64,000 nt of DNA from Solen grandis. Taxonomy: Eukaryota > Mollusca > Bivalvia > Adapedonta > Solenidae. Every line of letters starts with the position of its first letter. The stretch's first letter is position 1. Where the stretch lies: the NCBI GenBank assembly GCA_021229015.1, contig CM037783.1, positions 22,542,608 to 22,606,607 on the forward strand, read 5' to 3'. Of the stretch, positions 12,022 to 22,898 are shown one piece after another. Position numbers and translations under genes: made by a program. Under the pieces are notes generated by a model. The model searched no databases and was not told the DNA's origin. It saw only the letters and a program-made list of their open reading frames with translations.

Positions 12022-12529
12022 TTTAGAAGTTTCCCAACTAACTTAAATTCATTGCACTGAAGCCAGGACACAATAGTCATATTACCCTATTCTCTGTCAA
12101 TCAAATATTTCTCGACTGGGCGGAGGGCGGGAAAATAAGCTGCTAGACATCGAAATGGACGATTACGTTCTGTGCAGACAATTAGCGGGGTTTCATGTTA
12201 CATCAACATCTGTGAGTTCAAATTTAATCAAGAGGTGAGAAATGTCTCCCCTTTTCAATATAATGGACCAATACTGAGTTGACCAATATGGACCAATATT
12301 AAGTTTCACAATGCCATAAAATTCATTTACTATCATATTTTACTGCTTGGACATCAAAAGGTGATGAAGGATGGCAGCAATCTGAATGAATGTTTAATAT
12401 CAATTTGATCAAGATATTTCAACACAAAAATAATTTAACGAGGAATTTATTTATATTACTTAGCAATTAGTGTGACGTGATTGGTAATATTTCCTATAGT
12501 TTGTTGTCTTTTTCTAATATAATAGAAGC

Positions 12530-12720
12530 ATCTTGCAGTGGTAAAATGCCGGTTCACTGGATCAGAGGTTATTGGTTTGAATCCCATTGGAGGCATCTGA
12601 CAGCTAAAATTATGATGGGAGCAAGAAATGAAATAAAAAACGGATGCATATTTGTGCAAAAGCAAGAAAGAAAATATGAGAGTTACTTGAAATGAGGGAA
12701 GTGTGAAAGACAGAGGAAAG
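12530..12720 (+). repeat. tRNA-derived SINE-like sequence
   Basis: About 12532-12600 resembles a tRNA gene: an A-box-like 'tgcagtggtaaaatgccgg' and a B-box-like 'ggtttgaatccc' at the usual spacing. It has no clean cloverleaf and is followed by an A-rich tail region. It is best read as a SINE head or tRNA pseudogene. Confidence 0.4.
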
Positions 12721-13840
12721 AAAGCCTGGATTTTACTGTCTATGTATGATCACAATTGTAATATCATTTTTGACCAAGAAAAAAAATGCAATTCAGACGA
12801 ATGATTGAACAGAACCGAGGTAGTCAAAGTTTTACATCATCGAAAAGCAATGCCTTGAATGTGGGGTTTGTTGCACATGCGCATTTGAAACATTGTTCTA
12901 TTTTGTACATTTAAGATAGAAGATAGAAAAAAATCGTAGATAAATTTTAATTTTCAGAGTGATTAACCACATATTTAGGACAACTTCTAACTTTCAATTG
13001 AGATCATGGTCCATAAAGTGATGATGGGAATTTGTCAGTGATTACTACCCGGTACGAGTTTATGCAATCATGTTGCAATCCTGTAATGGTTAGGAAGAGC
13101 CTTTTTTAGAGGAATGCAACCTAAGCAACCTTTTCAAGACTTGATATGCCAGTTTATGTGACTTGGGTGATCTGCCTTGGAATGCAACCAATGTTGTTTA
13201 CATCACATTCTTGGAATGTCATGGAGCCTGACATTTCAGATGTTACACTAGCAACTTTGGTGAGTGTTTATTTTTTTTTAACTGTTCAATACAGTTGTAA
13301 TAGTTGAAGCAACTGATGAAGAGTGACCAAGAGAGATGGCTTATGGGACTTTGGAGACTGCATTGAGAAAAGCTTGCAACCCCAGTGTGAGTGATGGCGA
13401 GCTAATGCCATTTTATGGTAGCAATCACGATATAAATGGGGTGTTAATGTTTCAAATGCTTTTTGTTGATATCTAGATAGTTTGAAATACAGATTAGTAT
13501 TGTATGCTACATTTACATCAAATAATGAAAAAAGGTGTATAATAATTGAGTTCTTTATATAAAGTTTATTTAGACAAATTATATCATGTGCTACTGACTG
13601 CTACTCAAAAGTCACTTTGATTAGCTAAATTGTATTGCACACACAACTGATGGTGTGCATGCATATAAAACATAATATGGTTTGTGACTATACATTCCAA
13701 TCTATAACTAACAAATAGACCTACAGTAACTCTACACTCCTCTCCAGTGAAATAAAATGCTCACAACTAACTGCCATCAATCTAAAAAGAACAATGAAAT
13801 AGTTAAAATGTATAATTAAGCTTAATTCCTTTCAACTTAC
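12721..13840. other. Non-coding, probable intron of the minus-strand gene
   Basis: No supported exon. A plus-strand open stretch 13146-13259 ending at a GTGAGT donor was considered and not accepted. No other structure was noticed. Confidence 0.35.
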
Positions 13841-13900
13841 AGCTTTTGATTTTCTGGCTCCTGTCATCTTGGCTACTGAAGGAGCTGATTTTGATGAGGG
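13841..13900 (-). CDS. Partial exon truncated by assembly gap (minus strand)
   Basis: Read on the minus strand, the sequence enters from the gap as an open frame (PSSKSAPSVAKM, TGARKSKA) and meets a consensus donor CT|GTAAGT at 13840 in phase 0. That phase matches the exon at 7076-7186. The lysine/serine-rich composition suggests a basic disordered segment. Its 5' part is lost in the N gap or beyond it. Family not recognised. Confidence 0.5.
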
Positions 13901-14000
13901 NNNNNNNNNNNNNNNNNNNNNNNNNNNNNNNNNNNNNNNNNNNNNNNNNNNNNNNNNNNNNNNNNNNNNNNNNNNNNNNNNNNNNNNNNNNNNNNNNNNN
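13901..14000. other. Assembly gap (100 N)
   Basis: Exactly 100 N, the usual placeholder for a scaffold gap of unknown size. It cuts the minus-strand exon at 13841-13900 and the repeat starting at 14001. Confidence 0.99.
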
Positions 14001-16324
14001 ATTTTTGTATGTAGCATGATCTTATGACTCTCTGCCAAGATTGTACAAATTATTACCCTGGGGTCAAAATTGGCCCCGCCCCAGGGGTCACTTGATTTAA
14101 CATAAGCTAATATAGAAAAAAACTTGAAAAATCTTCTTGTCAGAAACCACAAAGCATGGAGTTAAAATATTTTGTATGTAGCATGATCTTATGACTCTCT
14201 ACCAAGATTGTTAAAATTATGACCCTAGGGTCAAAATTGGCTCCGCCCCAGGAGTCACTTGATTTAACATAGGCTGATATAGGAAAAAAACTTGAAAAAT
14301 CTTCTTCTCAGAAACCACAAGGCCTTGGGTTTAGATATTTGGTGTGCAGCATTGTCTTGTAGATCACAACCAAGTTTGTTCAAATCATGGCCCTGGGATC
14401 AAATTTGGCCCCACCAAGGGGTCACCTGATTTTACATAGGCTAATATAGAAAAAACTTGAAAAATCTTCTCTGAAACCACAAGGCCTAGCCTTTTGATTT
14501 TTAGCTCACCTGAGCACAACGTGCTCAAGGTGAGCTTTTGTGATCGCCCTTCGTCTGTCGTCCGTCGTCAACAATTTGCTTTAAACGACATCTCCTCTGA
14601 AACCGCTGGACAGAATTCAATGAAACTTGGCAGGAATGTTCCTTGGGTGAGGCTCTACAAAAGTTGCTAAAATAAAGTTGATCCATGAAGAACTCTGGTT
14701 GCCATGGCAACAAAAAGAAAAATAATTTGAAAACTTTAAACATCATCTCCTTCAAAACTACTGGCCAGATTTCAAAATAAATTGGTACAGATGTTCCTTG
14801 GGTCAACCTCTACCAAAGCTGCTAGAATTATTCCGATCCGTAAAAAAACATGGCCGCCAGGGGCAGGGCTTATTTGCCTTATATGTATATAGAGAAACCT
14901 TTAAACAACATCTCCTCTGAAACCACTGGACAGAATTTGATTAAACTTGGCAGGGATGATCCTTGGGTCAACCTTCACAAAAGTTGCTAAAATAAACTTG
15001 ATCCATGTAGAACTCTGGTTGCCATGGCAACAAAAAGAAGAAAAAAATGAAAACTTTAAAAATCATCTTCTTCAAAACTACTGGCCAGATTTTAAAATAA
15101 ATTGGTACAGATGTTCCTTGGGTCAACCTCTACCAAAGCTGCTAAAATCATTCCGATTTGTAAAAAAACATGGCCGCCAGGGGCGGGGCTTATTTGCCTT
15201 ATATGTATATAGAGAAACCTTTAAACAACATCTCCTCTGAAACCACTGGACAGAATTTGATTAAACTTGGCAGGGATGATCCTTGGGTCAACCTTCACAA
15301 AAGTTGCTAAAATAAACTTGATCCATGTAGAACTCTGGTTGCCATGGCAACAAAAAGAAAAAAAAATGAAAACTTTAAAAATCATCTTCTTCAAAACTAC
15401 TGGCCAGATTTTAAAATAAATTGGTACAGATGTTCCTTGGGTCAACCTCTACCAAAGTTGCTAAAAATTTTCCGATCCGTAAAAAAACATGGCTGCCAGG
15501 GGCGGGGCTTATTTGCCTTATATGTATATTGGGAAAACTTTAATCAACATTTCCTCAGAAACCAATTGACAGAATTTGATTAAATTTGGCAGGAATGATC
15601 CTTGGGTCAACCTTCACAAAAGTTCCTAAAATAAACTTGATCCATATAGAACTCTGGTTGCCATGGCAACAAAATAAATAAAAAAATGAAAACTTTAAAA
15701 ATCATCTTCTTCAAAACTACTGGCCAGATTTGAAAATAAATTGGTACAGATGTTACTTGGGTCAACCTTTTTATCTCAGGTGAGCGATTTAGGGCCTCAT
15801 TGGCCTCTTGTAAATATGTAGCATGATCTTATGACTCTCAACCAAGATTGTTAAAATTATGACCCTGGGGTCAAAATTGGCCCCGCCCCAGGGGTCACTT
15901 GATTTAACATAGGCTAATATAGAAAAAACTTGAAAAATCTTCTTCTCAGACACCACAAAGCATAGAGTTTAGATATTTGGTGTGTAGCATTGTCTAGTTG
16001 ATTCTTACCAAGTTTGTTCAAATCATGACGCTGGGGTCAAAATTGGCCACGCTCCAGGGATCACTTGATTTTACATAGACTTATATTGGGAAAAAAACTA
16101 GAAAAATCTTCAAGGTCTGGAGTTTATATATTTGGTATGTAACATGGGCTAATAGACCTCTACCAAGTAGAGTGTGGTAGTGTGTAGCATTGTCTAGTTG
16201 ATTCTTACCAACATTGTTCAAATTATGACCCTGGGGTCAAAATTGGCTCTGCCCCAGGGGTCACTTGATTTTACATAGCCTAATGATACCAGGTGAGCGA
16301 TCCAGGGCCATCATGGCCCTCTTG
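14001..16324 (+). mobile_element. Family-A-type element (host of a nested copy), left end in gap
   Basis: Modules of about 160 bp at 14001-14500 ('gtagcatgatcttatgactc', 'accctggggtcaaaattggc', 'tcacttgatttaacataggc') resume at 15811 after a foreign insert. They end with CAGGTGAGCGATCCAGGGCC, the palindrome AGGGCCATCATGGCCCT, and CTTG|TT at 16321-16324. The interior belongs to a different subfamily from the insert at 14501-15810, though the terminus is the same. The left end is lost in the N gap. Confidence 0.7.
14501..15810 (+). mobile_element. Family A element nested inside another element
   Basis: The complete head TTAGCTCACCTGAGCACAAC with its complementary GTGCTCAAGGTGAGC hairpin starts at 14501; the tail hairpin and CTTG end at 15810. 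The interior has about 320-bp units made of two homologous half-modules of about 160 bp. 'ttgccttatatgtat' recurs at 14874, 15194 and 15513, and the halves share the 'ctactggaCAGAtttgattaaa' and 'ccttgggtcaacct' blocks. It splits the surrounding element, whose modules stop at ...gattt and restart at taaatatgtagcatg. Confidence 0.75.
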
Positions 16325-16783
16325 TTCTATGAAAATGACTTCATATCTTTATGAAACTAGGTACACATGTACATCATGATATGATTTTATAAATACTTAT
16401 GCAAATTTATGGTTGTGACCTATATTTCAGAGTTGGATGGAAATGGTAAAACTGTTTGTTCTGCCTCAGGTTCACTTTTGCGTTTATTTTTTCTTTGAAG
16501 ATGACTTCACATCTTCCTGAAACTTGACCTACATATACATCATGATATGTATTATTTACCATTGTGTTTATTTAATTTTATGGCTGTGACCTAGTAAAAT
16601 TGGTTATTCTGCCCCAAGTTTACCTCTTTGTTAAAGCTTCTTTTCCTATAAAGGTGACTTCACATCATCATGAAACTTTATACATATGTACATCATTATA
16701 TAATCTCTTAAAAAATACAAGCAAATATCTTATTCTGGCCATATCCCGGCAGGGCATTAGTGTTTCAGAGACACATTTTCTTG
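16325..16783 (+). mobile_element. Hairpin-ended repeat with about 135-bp modules
   Basis: Three degenerate modules share 'gacttcacatct..atgaaact' and 'acatcatgatat', with 'tggctgtgacct' in the two longer ones. The right end is a GTGTTTCAGAGACAC hairpin, then ATTTT and CTTG|TTT at 16780-16783, the same tail logic as family A. The left end abuts the element ending at 16324. Confidence 0.5.
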
Positions 16784-17076
16784 TTTAATTTTGGTTTTGT
16801 CAACATGATGTTTGCTTCAAAACAGCAATATATGCAGCAATACAGGAATGTGAAATAAATAAATTTCATTATTTCTTCAGAACTTATAATTAATGAATTT
16901 TCTTACATATTCCGGCTTTTGCGTCAAATGCTGTAAGCAGAGGTGACTCATAGGGATTACTTTTCCATAGTCTGTCCATCCGTCTGTCTGTCTGTCTTTT
17001 TGTCTGTCTGTCCATTACACTTCAGCAGGTGAAACATGTTTTACAAAGATCACTCTTGTAATGAATTATATTACAG
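16784..17076. other. Intronic or 5' flank DNA with TCTG microsatellite
   Basis: A TCTG-type tract lies at about 16974-17015. The acceptor 'aattatattacag' for the first visible exon ends at 17076. No start codon or signal-peptide exon can be assigned here. Confidence 0.5.
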
Positions 17077-17220
17077 TTCAATGTGGCCCAGGGAAGCAAG
17101 GCACGGATGAATGTAATCTCTGCCCGGAGCATTACTTCAAACCAGGTGTTAGCTACAACCTCTGTGAACCATGCCCAACAGACACCTCTTCCAATGCTGA
17201 AAGAACAGAATGCTCAGAAG
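17077..17220 (+). CDS. Receptor-like gene, exon 1 of those visible: cysteine-rich module 1
   Basis: The acceptor TTACAG ends at 17076 and the donor AAG|GTAGGT starts at 17221. Length is 144 nt, phase 1 at both ends. It encodes QCGPGKQGTDECNLCPEHYF and onward, with eight cysteines in the ephrin-receptor-like spacing (CxPG, CxxCP, CxPCP, final C). The split first codon shows at least one upstream exon exists. Confidence 0.85.
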
Positions 17221-17251
17221 GTAGGTTTTTTTTACAACTTTTCTCTATTTA

Positions 17252-17808
17252 TCAGCTCAAGATGAGCTATTACGACCAGTCATTGTCTGTCAACTGGCAT
17301 CCATTGTCCGTCTAACAATCTGTTCATAAAATTTTATTCTATGCCAGACTTGATTGCTATAGCATCAAAAATTAAAATCATATGAAAACTTAAAAAATCT
17401 TCTCCAAGACCACTGGCCACATTTCAAAATATTTTGCCAAAGATGTTCCTAGCTAACCCTCTACTGAGAATGTTCAAATAATTCTTATCCATATAAAAAC
17501 ATGGCCACAAGGGACACGCCTATATAGTAAAGAATTTCTTCTCATAAACTTCTGGCTAGATTTAAATCAAAGTTTGGCTCAATATTTAATGGTCATAATA
17601 TCTCAGCCAAGTTAATTTTTGGCTGATATCAGCCCTATGGTCAAGAATTATGGCTCATGAATAACTTGTAATTTTCATTTGCAATTTGGCATCCATATTT
17701 ATGAAGAAATCTTTTTCTTAGTCACAATATAAATTATATTAATATTACTGCATATTTTTGAAAATCAGTCATACAGGTGACCAATAAAGGGCTATCATGA
17801 CCCTCTTG
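17252..17808 (+). mobile_element. Degraded family A element in intron 1
   Basis: The head 'cagctcaagatgagctatta' starts 32 bases after exon 1. The tail 'caggtgaccaataaagggct' includes the degraded palindrome AGGGCTATCATGACCCT, then CTTG|TTT at 17805-17808. The interior keeps 'catggccacaagggacacgc' and 'aaaccttaaaaaatcttct'-like blocks. Strongly diverged, hence old. Confidence 0.6.
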
Positions 17809-17984
17809 TTTGATTAATATACACCTACTGGTATGTAAAAAATGCAACTCACCTATTTGTAGATTAATGCCTTAAAATCCAGAGGAGTTAATATCTTTAT
17901 TATCATGACCAAAATTTCAATATTAAATAAGTTGAGACCTTCCTCACTGTCTCCAAGATGGTACTGCAATAATGTTTAGTAATT

Positions 17985-18260
17985 TCACCCTATATGCCAT
18001 TTTATGTCATGATAGGCCAGGTCAGATTTACCCTATATAGTTCAGTAACATCCTTTTATGTGTGTGATAGACCAATTCAGATTTACCCTATACAGCCTGG
18101 TTACATCCTTTTATGTCATGATAGTTCACTTATAGTTCAGTTACAGCATTTTATTTCATGATAAAACCAGGTCAGATTTACTGGCTACAGTTCAGTTACA
18201 GCATTTTATGTCATGATAGATCCGATACAGTTTAGTTACACCACTTTATGTCTTAAACAG
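17985..18260. repeat. Imperfect tandem repeat, about 60-65 bp unit, four copies
   Basis: 'ttttatgtcatgata' followed by 'ccaggtcagatttaccctat' and 'agttcagttaca' recurs four times with many changes. Intronic, non-coding. Confidence 0.55.
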
Positions 18261-18561
18261 GGAACATACTCATGAGACATCTTAAATTATTTAATTGCAA
18301 TTATATTTATAAATCTTATATGCTCTGAAATATGACATTTTCAAACCAAAAGGCAAATTTTCCTTCTTTTGAAAAACGGTAAAGCAGAAAACGTCTCTGC
18401 AAAAACTGTTTTAGTGTTTATATACTTCAGCAAAAAAAAAAAAAAGTTAATGTGCTTGGTGAATATGACCATCCTTTACTTCATGAATTAAATTTCATGT
18501 TTAAATTTATTATTTGATGAATATTAATTTACTTAACTTTCTCTAGGATGTGAAACAATGG

Positions 18562-18720
18562 ATTTTTCTTTGCCATGCAGATTGTGTTAAATCTGAGCAT
18601 CAGTGTTTTATGAGAAATCAGAGGAGAACCAGATGAAACAGCTCCTAGACTGAGCTGTCAGATCTGGGTCTGTTCTGTTTACAAATGTGTCAACACAGGT
18701 CTGTATGAGGTAAGTAAGGA
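18562..18720. repeat. Dispersed repeat copy (shared with 49.7 and 58.6 kb)
   Basis: 'tttctttgccatgcag' and 'gatctgggtctgttctgttt' followed by 'acaaatgtgtcaacac' match diverged stretches at about 58630-58740 and 49690-49755. It ends about 60 bases before exon 2. Class unknown. Confidence 0.45.
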
Positions 18721-18783
18721 AAGGTTAAATAGCTCGCCTCAGGTTAAGAGATAAGGTCATACTGGATTCAATTTGTGTTGCAG

Positions 18784-18936
18784 TGTACTGCAGTGTTGGG
18801 AAGCAGTACAGCAATGGGCAGTGCAATATCTGTGCTGAAGGCTACTACAAGGATGTTAAAGGCAATGATGTCAACTGTACAATCTGCCCGACAGGTTATA
18901 CCACCAATGGTACAGGAGCCTCTGAATGCAATGTTT
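18784..18936 (+). CDS. Receptor-like gene, exon 2: cysteine-rich module 2
   Basis: The acceptor GTGTTGCAG ends at 18783 and the donor TTT|GTGAGT follows at 18937. Length is 153 nt, phase 1-1. It encodes YCSVGKQYSNGQCNICAEGY through GASECNV, a complete module with the CSVG start, CxxCAEGYY, CTICPTGYTT and closing C. NGT and NCT are potential N-glycosylation sites. Confidence 0.85.
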
Positions 18937-19217
18937 GTGAGTATGACCTTATTTCTTGTTCCTTTTTCATCCATCTTTAAAACTTATAAAGACTGAGAAT
19001 TCAGAAATCATAAACCAGTCGGTATTCTTTTTTGCAAATGATGATTTTTCACTAATATAAAGAAATGTATTGTGTCCTTGTCTCCTTTTAGTATTTCATC
19101 AGACCAAGCTTTAAGTATGTCCTCGAGTCTGAATATCAGAATCCTACATGAAATATCCCTGATATTTAGCATATCGAGGGGTGAGAGCAAAACTAGGCTA
19201 TATGTATATCAGATTTT

Positions 19218-20986
19218 TAAGGTCTTCCCATCCTGATGATTTTCTTCATTTTCCTATGGTAAAGTTTAGATTTTTTCATGAAAGTTGATACAAAATCATA
19301 AAATGCATCTTTCTGCCATTAGCTTTTCTCATAAATCAAATTCAGTTTTTCATATTCACAGAAAATACATTTTTATACCCCCATAAAATGAAATTTGGGG
19401 GGGTATATAGGAGTCACCCTGTCGGTCGGTCCGTCGGTCGGTCCGGCGGTTGGTCTACAAATATTTGTCCGGAGCATTTCTCCAAAACTACTGTACCTAT
19501 GTTGATGAAACTTCATAGGTAGATAGACCTTGATGAGAGGAAGTGCAGTGCATAAGAACCATAACTCTGCATGTATTTTGAAAGGAGTTATTGCCCTTTG
19601 TCATTTTTAATCTTTTGATTTTGTCCGGACCATAACTCCAATACTAAAGTAGCTAGGTTGATGAAACTTCATATGTAGATTGATCTTGATGAGAGGAAGT
19701 GCAGTGCACAAGAACCATAACTCTGCATGTATTTTGAAAGGAGTTATTGCCCTTTGTCATTTTTAATCTTTTGATTTTGTCCGGAGCATAACTCCAATAC
19801 TAAAGTAGCTAGGTTGATGAAACTTCATATGTAGATTGATCTTGATGAGAGGAAGTGCAGTGCATAAGAACCATAACTCTACATGTTTTTTAAAGGAGTT
19901 ATTCCCCTTTGTTAATTTTTGTCTTTTGATTTTGTCCGGAGCATTTCTCCAAAACTACTGTACTTATTTTGATCAAACTTCATATGTAGATAGACCTCAT
20001 ATGTAGATAGACCTTCATGAGAGGAAGTGCAGTGCCTAAGAACCATTACTCTGCATGTATTTTGAAAGGAGTTATTGCCCTTTGTCATTTTTAATCTTTT
20101 GATTTTGTCCAGACCATAACTCCAATACTAAAGTAGCTAGGTTGATGAAACTTCATATGTAGATTGATCTTGATGAGAGGAAGTGCAGTGCACAAGAACC
20201 ATAACTCTGCATGTATTTTGAAAGGAGTTATTGCCCTTTGTCATTTTTAATCTTTTGATTTTGTCCGGAGCATAACTCCAATACTAAAGTAGCTAGGTTG
20301 ATGAAACTTCATATGTAGATTGATCTTGATGAGAGGAAGTGCAGTGCATAAGAAAACCACAATGTAAATTCTTAAAGACAGGTTTTTGCAAACAATAAAT
20401 ATGGATGTGAACCATAATTAGACTGCATTTTTATTCTCCTCAGCTACAGATCTTGGGGGCAAATTGTTTTCTTCTGTGTGTCAGTATGTGTGTCTCTCTG
20501 TCTATCTGTCTGTCTGTCAAAACTTTTTAGCATTGTCCAAAACTTTTGAACCATTGCTCACACTAACTTTAAACCTTACATACATGTAGTCTTTCACTCA
20601 CGCAAACTTTTGAAACTGTATTCCTACACATGACAGACTTCCGGTGTGGGTATTGATCACCTTTAGTGATAATTTTTTTTTTTGGTATGCTTATAAGCCC
20701 AAATCCTATGTGTGAACATTCGTTTTATGTGTCATGTGAATACATTCTGTGTCAAAGATGGGGGTGGGGGTATGAATCACCTTCAGTGATAGTTCTAGTT
20801 TCTATAGGTTTCAATGATAACTTATATGCTGATTATCTCCCACAAATTAGATAAAAATTGAAAAAACTCTGTGTAAAATAACTTTTATTTTTGAATGTCT
20901 TCAAAGTGACAAAGTTTCCCATAAATAAAACCATCCAGTGGCAAGATATGGAATATAACTACATGTATAAGGATGGGAAGACCTTA
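19218..20986. mobile_element. TIR element (MITE-like) interrupted by a family B insertion
   Basis: Perfect 17-bp terminal inverted repeats TAAGGTCTTCCCATCCT (19218-19234) and its complement (20970-20986). The body (19235-19373 and 20799-20969) is homologous, on the opposite strand, to about 39280-39600. Shared blocks are 'aaatcaaattcag.ttttcatattcacag' and 'tcttcaaagtgacaaagttt'. The foreign block 19374-20798 sits in the middle. The element has no coding capacity. Confidence 0.7.
19374..20798 (+). mobile_element. Hairpin-ended repeat, family B, with 156-bp tandem modules
   Basis: The head TATACCCCCATAAAATGAAA continues to GGGGGGGTATATAGGAG (an inverted-repeat head), then a GGTCGGTCCG tract. 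Five modules share 'ttttgtccggagcataactc' and 'tgatgaaacttcatatgtag', spaced 156, 155, 173 and 156 bp; the longer one has an 18-bp local duplication. The tail hairpin ATCACCTTCAGTGAT is followed by AGTT and CTAG|TTT (20795-20798). A second tail-like ATCACCTTTAGTGAT occurs at about 20656. It is inserted in a TIR element. Confidence 0.7.
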
Positions 20987-22666
20987 ACTCACCTGAACAC
21001 AACATGCTCAATGTGAACTTTTGTGATTGTAATACTTCAGTCTGTGTGTACATAGTCAAATGTCCTTTGTCAAAAAATCTCAGGGTTTTTTAAAGTCCCA
21101 GTATCTTATAGATGTTAGACCTATATCCAAATGCACTTACAACATATATAATTCACTTTTGATTTCATCACTGAAAGACCTTGAGAAATGCCTAATTTAA
21201 AGGAAAGATTCTATAAGAAAAAAAATGCAAATGTGGCTGTCTCGTTCTATATTTAGCTCAAAACAATGACAGCATAAAATTAACATACATGGGATTTTTC
21301 AGAAGTTCATGGATTTTCTTCCTATCTCCTCTACTACCGTGTATCAATATTTATTCAGTCTATAGAAAAAGTCCATGAACTTCAGAAACACCCCATGGGC
21401 ATCCGTGATTTTACTGAACAAGCTCCGCCCATCTTTCTCACTATTTTGCCCTGTCTGAACAACTAAGACTTCTGGCCGAATATTTCAATATGTGGGCTTA
21501 ATTAAACGTTAAGAGGTTAATCAAACATCATTTGAGGCTTTGCTAATTAGAAATTTTGAAAAATATATTTTTCCCTGCTAAAACGCACTGGGGCTTTAAT
21601 GCCCTCGCCATGAAATGGCGGCGGGCATATAGTGTTACAGCTGTCCGTGTATGTTTTAGTGTGTTTGTGTGTGTGTGCAAGAATTTGTGTCCCAGCTGTA
21701 GTTTTGTTATGTATTGTCACTTTTTAAAATAACTTGGCACAAGTGATCCTTAGGACAAGACATTGTGTCATGAACAAAAACCAGGTTGCAAGCTTGAAGG
21801 TCAATGTCACAGCACTCAGCACTTTAAATCTTGTCCCAGCTGTAACTTTGGTCTTGGTTGGTTGTTTTTCAAATAACTTGGCACAAGTTATCCTTAGGAC
21901 AAGACATTGTGTCACGAACAAGAACAATAATGCGAGCTTGAAGGTCAAGGTCACAGCACTCAGTTGACCTTTAAATCTTGTCTCAGCTGTAACTTTGTTA
22001 TGTATAGTGGTGTTTTGGACAAGATGAATTTTGTAAAACAAGTACCAGAATGCTAGCTTGAAGGTGAAAGTCACATCACTTGGTTTAGGTCAGGGTCACA
22101 GCACTCATTTGATCTTAAAATCATCCTTCATATTTCCAATTTTTCATCAGATTCACTGACAAAAATATCATCTAATAAACAAAAAGGCAGGGGCATCCAT
22201 GTCCTATGGACACATTTCTAGTTTACTGAAACCAATAGGAAGATTTAAATTTCATTTTGCAGAAATAATAACCTCATTGAAATCTACCATAATCGCTGAA
22301 ACAAAAGTGATCCCTTGAAAAAAAAATTAATCTACGGGGTTGGATAGTATATATATATGTATGTATAAGTATCCTATATAAACAATAGGTAAATTTCTCT
22401 GAAACTGTTGATCATAATTCAGTATAATTTGGCTAAATGAAACGTCTCTAAGTGCATGAAAGAAATATATGAATCAAGGATGATTCTGTTTAAAATGAGG
22501 CTTCCAAGGAGTGGGGCTGGTCATATGTTATTATTTTTACATGTATTTAACCAATCTTGAATCAAGTTGCAGTTGAATGTCACTCAGGTAAATCAAGTAA
22601 CCAGAATTGTGTTAAATAAGTTGATGTTACTTAGGTGAGTGATTTAGGGCCTCTATGGCCCTCTTA
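20984..22666 (+). mobile_element. Degraded family A element in intron 2, with nested family D
   Basis: The head TTAACTCACCTGAACACAAC and the complementary ATGCTCAATGTGAAC start at 20984, abutting the TIR of the preceding element. The tail 'taggtgagtgatttagggcc' continues to a hairpin and CTTA at 22666, only 43 bases before exon 3. A different element (21601-22221) interrupts it. Confidence 0.6.
21601..22221 (+). mobile_element. Hairpin-ended repeat, family D, nested
   Basis: The head hairpin CGCCATGAAATGGCG is at about 21606-21620. Modules carry 'aacttggcacaagtgatcct', 'taggacaagacattgtgtca' and 'agcttgaaggtca.ggtcacagcac', repeated about three times at 120-140 bp. The tail hairpin TGTCCTATGGACA is followed by CATTT and CTAG|TTT (22218-22221). 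Short open frames inside are incidental. Confidence 0.6.
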
Positions 22667-22709
22667 CAAGATTAGTGTAACAAAATGACATGTATCTATT
22701 GTGTTGCAG

Positions 22710-22787
22710 TACACTGTGAGGTTGGGAAATATCTAGAAGGAGATGAATGTGTGGCTTGTAAAACTGGAACATACAAGAACACAACAG
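22710..22787 (+). CDS. Receptor-like gene, exon 3: first half of module 3
   Basis: The acceptor TGTTGCAG ends at 22709 and the donor CAG|GTAAGG follows. Only 78 nt (26 codons), phase 1-1. It encodes HCEVGKYLEGDECVACKTGT then YKNTTG, the first half of an ephrin-receptor-like module; the second half is exon 4. NTT is a potential glycosylation site. Confidence 0.8.
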
Positions 22788-22898
22788 GTAAGGCGAAAAA
22801 AAATAAGTTGTTTGTTTCCACAAACATCTCAAAAAAATAGGGTTGGTAGGTCAGCTAAACCTTTTTTATTTTTAACTTTTTTTAATTTTTACCATATT

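Larger units (their letters stand above)
17221..18783. other. Intron 1 with element remnant and 60-bp repeats
   Basis: Holds a degraded family A element, an imperfect tandem array around 18000-18250 and a dispersed repeat at 18562-18720; the remainder is AT-rich. No further exon seen. Confidence 0.6.

Noticed and set aside
12530..12600. tRNA gene
   Set aside because: A- and B-box-like words are present but acceptor and anticodon stems do not pair convincingly; it is better read as a SINE head.
13146..13259. Plus-strand stretch beginning MPVYVTWVICLGMQPMLF and ending at GTGAGT, a possible signal-peptide exon for the receptor gene
   Set aside because: The donor is phase 0 while the first visible receptor exon needs phase 1, no linking exon was found, and it would lie inside the proposed minus-strand gene. 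Possible but not supported.
14525..15583. Open frames with 'FKNHLLQNYWPDFKINWYRC'-type text, also at 3436-4333
   Set aside because: They translate the conserved family A repeat modules on either strand and recur in all copies with frameshifts.
21724..22074. 116-codon minus-strand and 77-codon plus-strand open frames
   Set aside because: Both fall in repeated modules of the family D element; sequence blocks recur within the frame.
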